Under the pieces are notes generated by a model. The model saw only the letters and a list, made by a program, of their open reading frames with translations, was not told where the DNA came from and searched no databases. From Amoebophrya sp. AT5.2 (taxonomy: Eukaryota > Sar > Dinophyceae > Syndiniales > Amoebophryaceae): a stretch of 15,478 nucleotides of DNA. Positions within the stretch are counted from its first letter, which is position 1, and every line of letters starts with the position of its first letter. Where the stretch lies: NCBI GenBank assembly GCA_005223375.1, contig RXOD01005178.1, positions 1 through 15,478 of the forward strand, read 5' to 3'. Positions 1 through 7,940 of the stretch are shown one piece after another. The translations under genes and the position numbers were made by a program.

Positions 1-17
1 CACTCCATGGATTATCG

Positions 18-1661
18 TCATAACAGTTCTTGTACATTGCGGCCAACTTGTCGCTTTATTGAGCCGGCGACCGGAGCTGCGTCGAAAATCACACACTTGC
101 TGTCCCGGACTTCGCGGCACTCCAGCGCGGCCGTGCTGTTGGTTTTCCTCTTACTCGACGACGGCCCAGTGGTCCCACCTTGTTGCGTCCTCACCACTGT
201 CTGCGCCGTCCGACCGCCGGCATCTATTTCGACACTGGTTGCGGGCGAGAGCTCCTCACCCCTAATAAAGCCTGAGGTATCTTCATCTTCATCTTGATCT
301 TCATCTTCTTCCCCACCTCCGCGTTCATCAGTCGGATCTCCAGAAGGTGCACTAGATTTCAGCGCGGACATGAGATCCCGCACCGCCGCCACCAGGCCTT
401 TGTAGTCCGGCGTTGCGGCCATGCCGAGTTCCATGAAGACCGGGCCGTTGGGCGGCACCGCGGTCCCGTACAAAGCGAAGTCCTTCATGGCTCCAAACCC
501 GTTCACGACCACCGGCACTCCGGCGAGCTGCGCCTCCAGCACCGGCAGCCCGAAGCCCTCCGCCTTCGCCGGGTGCAGGAACAGGTCCGCCATTTTTGGG
601 AGGTCGAGGATGTCCTTGTACGCGAGCTCGTTCTCGTTCACGTGGAAACAGGGCGTAGGCGGAAAACACCCAGGCATTTTGTGGAGGTCGAGCGCGTCCA
701 AAATCAGGTTCAGCGGGACGCCCTGCCGCTCCGCGGAGTGCTCCTGCATCAGCTTCTCTGATTTCAGCGCGTGCACGAACAGGAACGGGCGCTGCTCCGC
801 TGCGGTGCCGTTTCTGGCCGCCTCCAGGTACACCTCCTTGAACACGGAGAGCGACAAGTCCGGGTTTTTCCGATTGTTGGCCTTGTCGTAGTTGGAAAAC
901 AGCAGCAGAATCACGAACGCAGACTCCGGAATGCGGAAGCGGCGACGCAGCTCCGCCTTTTTGTTTCCTGCCTTCGAGTTCGACTTCGTTGCTGCTGTAC
1001 TCCTACTTCTTCGCCGCGCCCGCGCCCCCCCGTCTTCTTCCCCCGAGGACCCTGCTCCTTCCGGCAACCATTCCCTGATTACGTGCGGCACGTGTGTGAC
1101 CGCTTTGTGCGGGAGCTGTTTTTGTATGCGTTCCGCGTCGCTCGGCGCCAGCGGGCACACGGCGTCGAACTGGCTCAGGGCGTGGCGCGAGTGGATGTCC
1201 AGCTTCTCCCAGTGGTTGGGGAACCACGAAACGGCGACGGGCTGGAACGCCTCGTCCACGAAGATGCGGTTCATGTCCATCATCGTCACGAAGCCGTGTA
1301 TGCCGTACCGCGAAAATTCCTTGTTCATTTCCGACACGTAGATCCAGGGCGCCGCCCCGATCCGCACGAAGGTGATCCAGGGGTACTTGGCCGTCTCGGC
1401 TTCGGGGAGGGCAGACCGCTCGTACACAAACCACGTGACTTTGTAGGAGGAGGTGGAGGTGCGGCCATCTTGAGGAGGTAGTTCATCTCCTGGAACGACT
1501 GCGTTCTTCGCTGTGCTGGAAGCTGCAGCTGCTGCCGATGCTGGAAGCCGGAGGCGGTCCACCTCTCGCCCATGGAAATACTGCGCAAGAAGCAAGCTCT
1601 GCTGCCCGTACGGCCCGTAGAACCAGGGCGTGCAGGAGCAGAAAATACCAAGGTTGTACAT
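18..1661 (-). CDS. GT4-type (GT-B fold) glycosyltransferase
   Basis: A 547-residue protein that probably transfers a sugar from an activated nucleotide-sugar to an unknown acceptor. The N-terminus (GIFCSCTPWFYGPYGQQSLL, residues 5-24) resembles the first strand and glycine loop of a GT-B N-domain. The C-domain carries basic residues in NNRKNPD (262-268), the usual donor-phosphate position. The EX7E motif EGFGLPVLE (368-376) is typical of GT4 and related GT-B enzymes, and the following AGVPVV continues the family pattern. The ATG is the first after an in-frame stop at 1677-1679. The stop is TGA. No signal peptide or membrane segment is visible, so it probably acts in the cytosol or on a cytosolic membrane face. 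Two low-complexity insertions interrupt it: an Ala/Ser-Arg/Lys stretch (about 200-240) and an acidic tail (about 446-462). Donor and acceptor cannot be read from the sequence. Confidence 0.87.
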   Translation of the reverse strand: MYNLGIFCSCTPWFYGPYGQQSLLLAQYFHGREVDRLRLPASAAAAASSTAKNAVVPGDELPPQDGRTSTSSYKVTWFVYERSALPEAETAKYPWITFVRIGAAPWIYVSEMNKEFSRYGIHGFVTMMDMNRIFVDEAFQPVAVSWFPNHWEKLDIHSRHALSQFDAVCPLAPSDAERIQKQLPHKAVTHVPHVIREWLPEGAGSSGEEDGGARARRRSRSTAATKSNSKAGNKKAELRRRFRIPESAFVILLLFSNYDKANNRKNPDLSLSVFKEVYLEAARNGTAAEQRPFLFVHALKSEKLMQEHSAERQGVPLNLILDALDLHKMPGCFPPTPCFHVNENELAYKDILDLPKMADLFLHPAKAEGFGLPVLEAQLAGVPVVVNGFGAMKDFALYGTAVPPNGPVFMELGMAATPDYKGLVAAVRDLMSALKSSAPSGDPTDERGGGEEDEDQDEDEDTSGFIRGEELSPATSVEIDAGGRTAQTVVRTQQGGTTGPSSSKRKTNSTAALECREVRDSKCVIFDAAPVAGSIKRQVGRNVQELL

Positions 1662-2333
1662 CCGATTTGATGCTGCCTACAACTACTAAAAACTAACTTT
1701 CTTACGATCCAAAGCTAGCGATAGACTCGGGACATCGGCCTCGCCTCGAGCTGCAGAGGCCCATCGGAACGGATGCGACGGCCTCGCCTGATCAGTGAAA
1801 TTTTTTGAACACCTCCAGCTCCAACCATGGTCGAGAAGGACAATGCCAATGGGCGAGGGTCCTTCTCCTGCTCCAAGGTCCCGCGCAGAACCGATTCATT
1901 GTTCGCCGGACCCGCGTAGCCCTCGAAAGTGAAGCTCTTGAAAGCTTGTTTTGCCCAAGTCTGTCAGTAAGTCTGATGGTGACCACAATTCCCAAGTTGC
2001 AGGGGCATTCTCGGCCGGGGTGAAGTAGAAGCAGGCGACATGTGGTCCACCAAGAACTTCATCTATCACCAGTCAATGGCCAGTTACATTTCGCCAGAAA
2101 AATTCTTCAACATGCCGATCAACATCGAAGAACCTGATGTCATGGAAGCAGTAGCAGGACCCAGAGGCTCCGGCCGCTGGAAGATCGATTTCAGGGTTCA
2201 TTCAATCCTCGTCAACATCTTCATGTTCATCCCCCCAGGTGGAAAAGGAATCTTCTTCAGAACAAGGCGCGTCGTGGTCGTCTGATAGTGATAGCAACTT
2301 CAGCATCCGATGCATGTGCATGTGGAGTCGGCG
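1662..2333. other. Spacer between glycosyltransferase and ELOF1, with a candidate plus-strand gene
   Basis: A 672-nt spacer. It should hold the 5' leader of the glycosyltransferase and the 3' region of ELOF1. Near 1745-1762 a short inverted repeat occurs (GCCTC, 8-nt loop, GAGGC), and the 10-mer ggcctcgcct appears twice (near 1737 and 1780). The plus strand from 1827 to 2285 is coding-like in one frame but broken by stops; it is listed separately. I see no RNA gene or mobile-element terminus. Confidence 0.5.
1827..2285 (+). CDS. Candidate small plus-strand gene with two very short introns, or a decayed gene
   Basis: One frame runs from an ATG in a good context (ccaaccATGG) at 1827 to TGA at 2285. 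It is broken by TAG at 1917, TAA at 1968 and TGA at 1980. All three stops fall inside two segments bounded by GT...AG: 1878-1919 (42 nt, donor AAG|GT) and 1967-2002 (36 nt, donor CA|GTAAGT, acceptor TTGCAG). Removing both leaves an open frame of about 126 residues. The last part, from 2040 (starting MWSTKNFIYHQS), uses almost only C-ending codons for Phe, Asn and Ile, like the confident genes. I recognise no family. It would be the only plus-strand gene of the cluster. Alternatives are a pseudogene with in-frame stops, or chance. Confidence 0.25.
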
Positions 2334-3077
2334 TTAAAACTCCGGGTCCTCAAACTCGTCTGCGTTTACCTTGCCCGAATGTCGCAAATCCAGCTCTTCG
2401 TCGTCCACAAGCGTGAAACCAGGCCTGAAATGAAATTTGTCCGGATCCTTGTTTTACGTGGGTGCTCCACCACGGCGGGATGAATGTTTTTTGGCCTGTT
2501 CTTCGTTGAGACATTGCCCCCATCGGCGGGCGACGGAGCCCACGGTTGCAGCAAAAAATCAATATCAAACTAAATGCGACGCACCTTTTTTCGCCGACCG
2601 TTGATGATGCTGCTGCTCCCCCGGCCGCTCCCGGCACTCCTTCTGGTGGTGCTACGCCTGCTTTTGTCATCTTCTTCTTTTGGTCGAGAATACGCTGGCG
2701 CTCCGCGGCTTCGTCTATCCACTCCGAGTAGACGTCAACGGCCTCGTTTAGGTAGTTGATACGGGTTTGATACTGCACGTTGCATACGCGGCACTTCAAC
2801 TGTCCCAGCTGCTCGGGACGAGACATTTTCACCTGGCAGTTTGTTTTTATTTTTTTACGGAGCGTCGACGTCGACGTTGCCTTCATTGCGCCGTCTGTTG
2901 ACTCACACTGTTTATCGAGTTGATTGTTTTTTTAATATATGTGTCGAGGAGGAGGTCGACAAGATAATATTTTACCTCGATGCATTTTGCCGAGTTGCAA
3001 AATGGGCAGTCGAACTGCGTGTCGAGCTTTGGCTTCACCTTCCCTGGAGCCTTTGCTCTTCTTGCGCGTCGACCCAT
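2334..3077 (-). CDS. ELOF1: Transcription elongation factor Elf1/ELOF1 (three exons)
   Basis: Elf1 is a small zinc-ribbon protein that travels with RNA polymerase II in the nucleus, supporting elongation through chromatin and, in other eukaryotes, transcription-coupled repair. Exons are 3077-2976, 2832-2585 and 2424-2334, encoding 146 residues. The family hallmarks are present: basic start [15 protein letters not shown], then [10 protein letters not shown] with Cys24 and Cys27, then LKCRVC with Cys48 and Cys51, then the helix [10 protein letters not shown] (67-76). The Gly/Ala-rich linker and acidic C-terminus (LVDDEELDL ... DEFEDPEF) extend it beyond the roughly 80-residue animal form; yeast Elf1 also has an acidic tail. 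Both introns are GT-AG and removal restores one frame to TAA at 2336-2334. Without splicing, frame 1 stops 28 residues into intron 1. Confidence 0.94.
2425..2584 (-). other. Intron 2 of ELOF1
   Basis: A 160-nt GT-AG intron in phase 2: donor AAAAAAG|GTGCGT, acceptor TTTCATTTCAG|GCC. Reading through it gives a cysteine/basic tail with no family likeness. Splicing instead yields an acidic C-terminus ending DPEF at TAA, which is the reason for placing it here. Confidence 0.82.
2833..2975 (-). other. Intron 1 of ELOF1
   Basis: A 143-nt GT-AG intron: donor GAG|GTAAAA, acceptor CTGCCAG|GTG. It sits between codons (phase 0), just before the second half of the zinc ribbon. It is AT-rich, with homopolymeric A runs near both ends and an internal GTCGACGTCGACG. 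The junction yields Glu-Val-Lys-Met, joining the two CxxC pairs as in the family. Confidence 0.9.
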
Positions 3078-4631
3078 GTCGTGGTTGTCGTGGTTCCGGT
3101 TCCGCTCTTCCGCTTCCTTTTGTACGACGTCGTGGGTACAACACGTGCGGATCGATCTCGTAGGTACACGTTGTACCGATCCTGAGTGGAAGATGATGGA
3201 GGTTCACAAAGTCAATGTCTGTATTCTCGAGGAAGGAAAGCAATGAAGCTTCCACGTTCCTGCGTCGCCGAAGAAGTACAAGATGCGCTCCACCTCCAAG
3301 CACTGAGTTTGAGAGTAGAGCCGCTGCGCCAGCAGCACCAGGCGCTCACGCTCTTCTTGTTGAAAAGCGCTGCTGATCGTAAGACTGGCGCTTCTGGTGG
3401 TCGAGGACGGCGTATTTTTACTGGGGATGCGATGGCTGCTAGCTTACTTTACTTTAGCTCTTGTCAACTGGTGTGTAGCAAATGCAAACTGTATGTAAGC
3501 TCCTCCTCAACAACAGGTGCCGTAGACCACTTGACCCGACGTGGACGTCCCTCTACCCCTAGATTCAGTTAGGTGAAAATTTGCGCGACCTTCAACACGC
3601 GGCAACTGGGGATGGAATTCGATTCGAAGATTGATCGTAGTTGGACTTGTGACGTTTTAAGTAATCAAATATCCGATCTCGACGAGGAGGAGTCAAAGAA
3701 CCAAAATCACTAAACTTCTTCGAGATCCTGTCGTGCTGCGCCGTCTTTTTTCAAACAACATCGAAGGCTCTGGTTTGGGAACTTGGGTGGAAACAAACTG
3801 CTCGTCAACGATACAAGCGTCAAAGCAGAAGTTCTTTTTGGTCGAGATCCTCGAAGGTTGCATTCATTGACTTACGGAACGGATGCGCTTTTGCCGGAAA
3901 TCAGAAGAAGTGCCCGAATTTTCTACATATATCAATGCCCAAAATTCATCCCGCCCTCGAAAGCCACCCCCAGCTCCTGCTCGACATTAGGATTCCATTG
4001 ATTCAACAACATCTCTCAACCACCGCAGGAACGCCTCTGTGCACGGATGTCCATGTGCTATCGGACGTCCATCTGCTCACTCTCTTTTCATTCAGTGCGA
4101 TAATCCGATGACGTTCGACTTCGAATAATGCACTTTTTATTTTCATGAAAGAAGTTATGAATGTGGTAAAAAATGGTATGGATTGTACATACACATAGCC
4201 TACGTGGCACGCACACCCTAAGTTAGTAAAAGGAAAAGATATCTCGAAGTGGTATGATTCATAGCCTATCCGATTCTACTTGTACGCCCCCCTCGTCGCA
4301 GCCCGCCTCGTACTAGCACCCGTACGATATAAATACGGCCGAATTCTCCACCGTCCGTGCAGTAGTAGTGTTGTATCGTATGTAGCAGTAGGCTTGTCGC
4401 TTCTGTTCCATCTGTATCTGGGTTTCGATGCAAGAAGAAGAACTTCAACTTCTCTCGCTTTTTGTAGTTCGCACCGGCACAAGAACCAGCACAAATCAAA
4501 ATCTTCTTTACGAACGAACTGAAATCATGTAAGTTTAAAGTTATAAGTATTCTGGGTCGGCTTTGCTTCCGTCATAGAAGAACAAGAACAAGTAGTAGCA
4601 CAAGAACAACACGGCATAGCTGATCGAAAGG
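3078..4631. other. Large spacer upstream of ELOF1
   Basis: A 1,554-nt spacer between the ELOF1 start and the stop of the downstream-lying paralogue gene. It has no ATG-started ORF I trust. Its first 500 nt hold minus-strand coding-like segments (listed separately). A plus-strand frame open from 3714 to 4001 also reads protein-like but lacks an ATG. Near 4044-4077 an 16-nt imperfect direct repeat occurs (cggatgtccatgtgct, then cggacgtccatctgct). The 13-mer cggaacggatgcg near 3880 also occurs near 1765. The rest is AT-richer and looks non-coding. I found no tRNA or rRNA. Confidence 0.5.
3204..3443 (-). CDS. Candidate exon of an unrecognised gene (helical segment)
   Basis: An 80-codon frame open between TAA at 3446-3444 and TGA at 3206-3204, with no ATG, so it would have to be an internal or last exon. 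From about 3365 down it reads FQQEERERLVLLAQRLYSQ and continues CLEVERILYFFGDAG: an uninterrupted amphipathic helix-like pattern with G/C-ending codons. That is unlike a chance frame. A second frame starting near 3258 also looks coding (NVEASLLSFLENTDIDFVN, then CTYEIDPHVLYP, to about 3130), so coding character seems to switch frame within a few codons of 3262. No canonical intron explains this. Possibilities are a frameshift in the assembly, a decayed gene or chance. No family recognised. Confidence 0.28.
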   Translation of the reverse strand, partial: ASSHRIPSKNTPSSTTRSASLTISSAFQQEERERLVLLAQRLYSQTQCLEVERILYFFGDAGTWKLHCFPSSRIQTLTL

Positions 4632-7600
4632 CTACGGCCTTGTGTAGAAGAGGTGCTGCTCCGCGACCAAGGCCGCCAGCTTCCTTTGCAACTTCTCGCG
4701 CACGGCGGCCTTGTCGACTGGTGCCTTTTGAGCAGAGTTCTTGCTGTTGTGTAGCACCTTCACGACCGTTGCCGCTTCTTGAGTTCCGCTGACTACTTCT
4801 CCCGCATCCAACACAGCGGAAGTTGTCGGCGGAGCCCAAGCGGTGGCAACATCCGCTTCCGCAGGAGCTTCGTGTTCTGCTAGTCGTGGTGCCGAGTGCG
4901 AGGACCCTTGCTCTTCCATGGGCAGAGTAGATGTCGCAGCTTCGGGGGCTCCTTCTTCTTCTTCTTGTTCTGGTTTTTTCTCGTCCTCCATAGCCCCTGC
5001 CTGTTCCTCTTCCTTCCGAGCGTCATCGGATTTGACTACGCCGGAAGGAAAGGGATCTTCTGAAGCCGAATTCACACCCTCCAGCTCCTCAAAAACGGGC
5101 ACCTCCACCTCCTCAAAAACGGGCACAAAAGCCCCCGTTGCCGAAACCTGGAACAGACCAGGAATCGGTATGCGGGTTCTCGAAGCAGCTCGGGGAAATA
5201 GATCCTCGTCCTCCGTCGTGGTCTCAGTCTCGCTCTCTTGTGCGGTGCTTCTCGTTCTAGCCCCCTCTTGTTGCTCTTGCTCTTTGTTTGTCCGTGTCGT
5301 TGGACCACTTGCGCTGATGCTCTTCTCTTTTTCATCTTTCTTCTCGCTTCCCTTCTTTGTCTTTCCACCCTTGAGCAGCTCGTCCTCAACGGCCAAAAAT
5401 TGCTCGTCCGCTTCCACGACGGCGCGCCAGTTTGGCGTTCCGGTTCCCGTCGCGGACAACCCTCCGAAAAACCATCGCTGGTTTGCTCCAAGAACTGCGT
5501 CCGTCACTGCGTCCATCACTGTATCAGGCGGGTCCTCGCCGGCTGCATCCGCGAAGTTGGTGAACGCGACAAAGTCTTCTTGTTCTTTGTTTCTCGTCTC
5601 GTCTCTTAGTGAACGCGAAATAGTCTCTTTGCTCAGAAACGCGTTCTGTAGGAAGAGCAGCCACTCGGAGAAAACCCGGTCCGCCGCGTAGTAGACCTCG
5701 GATTGCTTATTTTCCTTTTCGGGCAGCCCCTCCTTCAGCGCTCTGTTGATCCTTTTCAGGTCGTCCTTCAGCTCGGGCTCGAAACTTTGGAAAGTGGGCA
5801 GGTCGCGCATCGCGACGACCATCTTGTAGAAGGCCGGGCGCTCCTTCAACATCTGGTGCAGCTCAGCGGCGGAGCTCGCAACGTGACTGCGGTGCCGCTT
5901 CAAATGAACAAGAACGCCATCCGTAGTTGCGGAAGTAGATGAAAAATTGCCGAGCGTCGGGTTTTCTTGTTCGCGAAGGCGGGGTTCATCTTCGGCGGCT
6001 CCGTGCTCCGCCGTGGAATTTTTGGTTCTACTTCCCCCGCCTCCACCTCCAAAAACGCGCGGGATCTGTGCTAACAGCGCCTCGTCCGCGACCACCGCCT
6101 CCAGCGCCTTCATCCCCCGCGAGAAACACGTCGAACAAGAAGATGAACCCTCCTCGTCCCCAAAATGATCCTCTGCAGCTGAACAAGAAGAAACTTTCTT
6201 CTTCTTCAAACTGAGCTTCTTCGCCACCATCTCGCTGACGGAGATCAAGTAGGGCCAGGCGTTCGCGTTCACCGCGTGGTCCAGGACCACCGTGCCCGTC
6301 TGCGATAGCAGAAACGCCGCGGCAGATGTCTGAGATGAGCCCGAGCCCGAGCCCCCATCATTTTTTCCTCCCAGACCCGCCGCGGCGGGCGCCACCTCCA
6401 GCTCGAGGATTTCGATGTTGCGCGCAGCGAGGAACGCGATTTCGTCCACCGCGACGAGGCCCATATTATTTCCGCCGTCCTCGTCCCCTTGGGACGAGGA
6501 AAGATCGAGGGTGCAAGAACGATACACCACCTCGCGCCAGAGCTCCCGCCCGTTCTGTCCCCGGTTCCGGCCGACAATAATAGCGGCGTGGTTCGCGAGG
6601 CGGGACGCGCGGACTGTCAGTTTGCGGATGAGCACAGCAGATTTGAACCGAATCGAGCCGGAGTTCGCTTTGTGCACCCCGCCCGTGAGCTGGAGGGAAC
6701 TCTTGTTCATGATCTCCGACGACAGTAGAACCCAGCCGCCGCGAAACACGACGCGGTCGACGGTCCGCGGGTGGGACCTTCGGAAGCCGTCCTTCGCTTT
6801 CCCCTTGGAGCTCGAGGAACCGCCAGCGGCGGGCGGTCCGCTCAGCGAGGAGCGGAGCTGCGCGAACAGGCCCCCGCTGCTCTCAACATCCTCGTCATGG
6901 CCAGCAGCATTCTCCGAGGCTTCTTGTTCTTGTAGTTCCCCTCTCGACGATCTAGTACTTCCTTTTCCAGCTCCTCCGATCCCCGCTTTCTTCAGCGAGA
7001 CTTTTCGAACCAGCCACGCCCGCTGCACCACTGTCGACGTGGTCGGCCGGGGCAAAATAAATCGGGCCCCCACATTCCCATTCACATTTCCCCCTGCATC
7101 CCAATCGGCTCCCAATCGCGTCAGATCCAGCCGCGACAGCTGTAAATCCCCGACCGTCGAGCTGCTCACATTCACAACATGATCCCCTCCATCCACAACA
7201 TCCCCGCCAAACGACGTCGATTTTTCCTTCATTTGCTCCAGGGTGTGTCCGTCGCTGACGCCCCAGCCGCTCTCCAGGTCGAGGATGGTGCGGAAGTCCG
7301 CCGCATACTCCTCCTCGTTGCCCACGTCCACCGCCGCGGGTTCCCGTCGCACGCCCAGCACCTCCTGGACCACCGACCGGGGGATCGCGCCGCCAACCTC
7401 CGCAGTCTCCGTCCCTAGCCCGCACCGCGGACCGTCGAGGGACGTACACGTCTTTGCCGCTACAACTTGCAAAGTCGTGGAAGCAGTGGTCATGTGGTGG
7501 TGGTCCTCTCCGACTGTCGGGGAAAAAGAAGAAGAAGATGAAGATGAACGTGAACCCCTAGCAGAAGTTGTTGACGTTGTGCCCCCGCCGGGAAGATCAT

Positions 7601-7940
7601 GAGCTAAAAGTCCAGTGGTTCCCGTTGTACCAGTAGCAGTACTTCTAGCGCCCCCCAAAAACACTTCCGCGGAGGTTGCAGATCTTTCGACCGCATAGTC
7701 ATGCCCCTGCTTCGCGTAAAACTCGAAAGAGAAGGTCGGGAGCAAGCGTCGGCGAACGCGAAAGAGAAGGTCCGGCGGGAGGTTCTCGACATGAGTAACG
7801 TCGACGAAGACGCGCCTGCGGAGGTTCTCCACCTCCTCGCCCACGGCGTGGGGCAACACGTTCGCAGCAGCATCGGCGAACCGGAGCGGGTGCTGGACGC
7901 AGAGGCCGAAAATGCCTGTGAAGGTCAACAACCAGCACAT
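4632..7940 (-). CDS. Large secreted/membrane-entering protein, paralogue A
   Basis: A protein of 1,102 residues from the first ATG of the frame (an earlier TTG at 7952 is unlikely to be the start). Residues 1-24 form a signal peptide (hydrophobic core MCWLLTFTGIFGLC, probable cleavage after FADA). Blocks shared with the neighbouring gene at 9374-12206 are: RRRVFVDVTHVE (about 41-52); CTSLDGPRC plus AIPRSVVQE (165-192); a beta-rich region (398-516) with GSIRFKSAVLIRKLTV and GLVAVDEIAFLAARNIEILE; SEMVAKKL (569-576); SEWLLFLQ (758-765). Between them lie Ser/Gly/Glu-rich linkers, strongly acidic from about 860 to 1010. Family unknown to me; secretion is inferred, and the fold of the beta-rich block is a guess. 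Stop is TAG. The 3' third is less GC-ending than the blocks, as expected for low-complexity inserts. Confidence 0.82.
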   Translation of the reverse strand: MCWLLTFTGIFGLCVQHPLRFADAAANVLPHAVGEEVENLRRRVFVDVTHVENLPPDLLFRVRRRLLPTFSFEFYAKQGHDYAVERSATSAEVFLGGARSTATGTTGTTGLLAHDLPGGGTTSTTSARGSRSSSSSSSFSPTVGEDHHHMTTASTTLQVVAAKTCTSLDGPRCGLGTETAEVGGAIPRSVVQEVLGVRREPAAVDVGNEEEYAADFRTILDLESGWGVSDGHTLEQMKEKSTSFGGDVVDGGDHVVNVSSSTVGDLQLSRLDLTRLGADWDAGGNVNGNVGARFILPRPTTSTVVQRAWLVRKVSLKKAGIGGAGKGSTRSSRGELQEQEASENAAGHDEDVESSGGLFAQLRSSLSGPPAAGGSSSSKGKAKDGFRRSHPRTVDRVVFRGGWVLLSSEIMNKSSLQLTGGVHKANSGSIRFKSAVLIRKLTVRASRLANHAAIIVGRNRGQNGRELWREVVYRSCTLDLSSSQGDEDGGNNMGLVAVDEIAFLAARNIEILELEVAPAAAGLGGKNDGGSGSGSSQTSAAAFLLSQTGTVVLDHAVNANAWPYLISVSEMVAKKLSLKKKKVSSCSAAEDHFGDEEGSSSCSTCFSRGMKALEAVVADEALLAQIPRVFGGGGGGSRTKNSTAEHGAAEDEPRLREQENPTLGNFSSTSATTDGVLVHLKRHRSHVASSAAELHQMLKERPAFYKMVVAMRDLPTFQSFEPELKDDLKRINRALKEGLPEKENKQSEVYYAADRVFSEWLLFLQNAFLSKETISRSLRDETRNKEQEDFVAFTNFADAAGEDPPDTVMDAVTDAVLGANQRWFFGGLSATGTGTPNWRAVVEADEQFLAVEDELLKGGKTKKGSEKKDEKEKSISASGPTTRTNKEQEQQEGARTRSTAQESETETTTEDEDLFPRAASRTRIPIPGLFQVSATGAFVPVFEEVEVPVFEELEGVNSASEDPFPSGVVKSDDARKEEEQAGAMEDEKKPEQEEEEGAPEAATSTLPMEEQGSSHSAPRLAEHEAPAEADVATAWAPPTTSAVLDAGEVVSGTQEAATVVKVLHNSKNSAQKAPVDKAAVREKLQRKLAALVAEQHLFYTRP
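5079..5126. repeat. 24-nt tandem repeat inside paralogue A
   Basis: Two adjacent 24-nt copies differ at one base (ctccagctcctcaaaa... and ctccacctcctcaaaa..., both ending cgggcac). They encode the 8-residue repeat VPVFEELE/VPVFEEVE. The near identity indicates recent duplication within the coding sequence. Confidence 0.9.

Noticed and set aside
771..1481. Plus-strand ORF of 236 codons, Arg/Val/His-rich.
   Set aside because: Antisense of the glycosyltransferase, which has recognisable GT-B motifs.
4843..5691. Plus-strand ORF of 282 codons, Ser-rich.
   Set aside because: It is the antisense of paralogue A. Runs of Glu/Lys codons on the minus strand read as Ser/Leu/Phe on the plus strand, and it has no domain.
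6415..7182. Plus-strand ORF of 255 codons.
   Set aside because: Antisense of the beta-rich conserved block of paralogue A.
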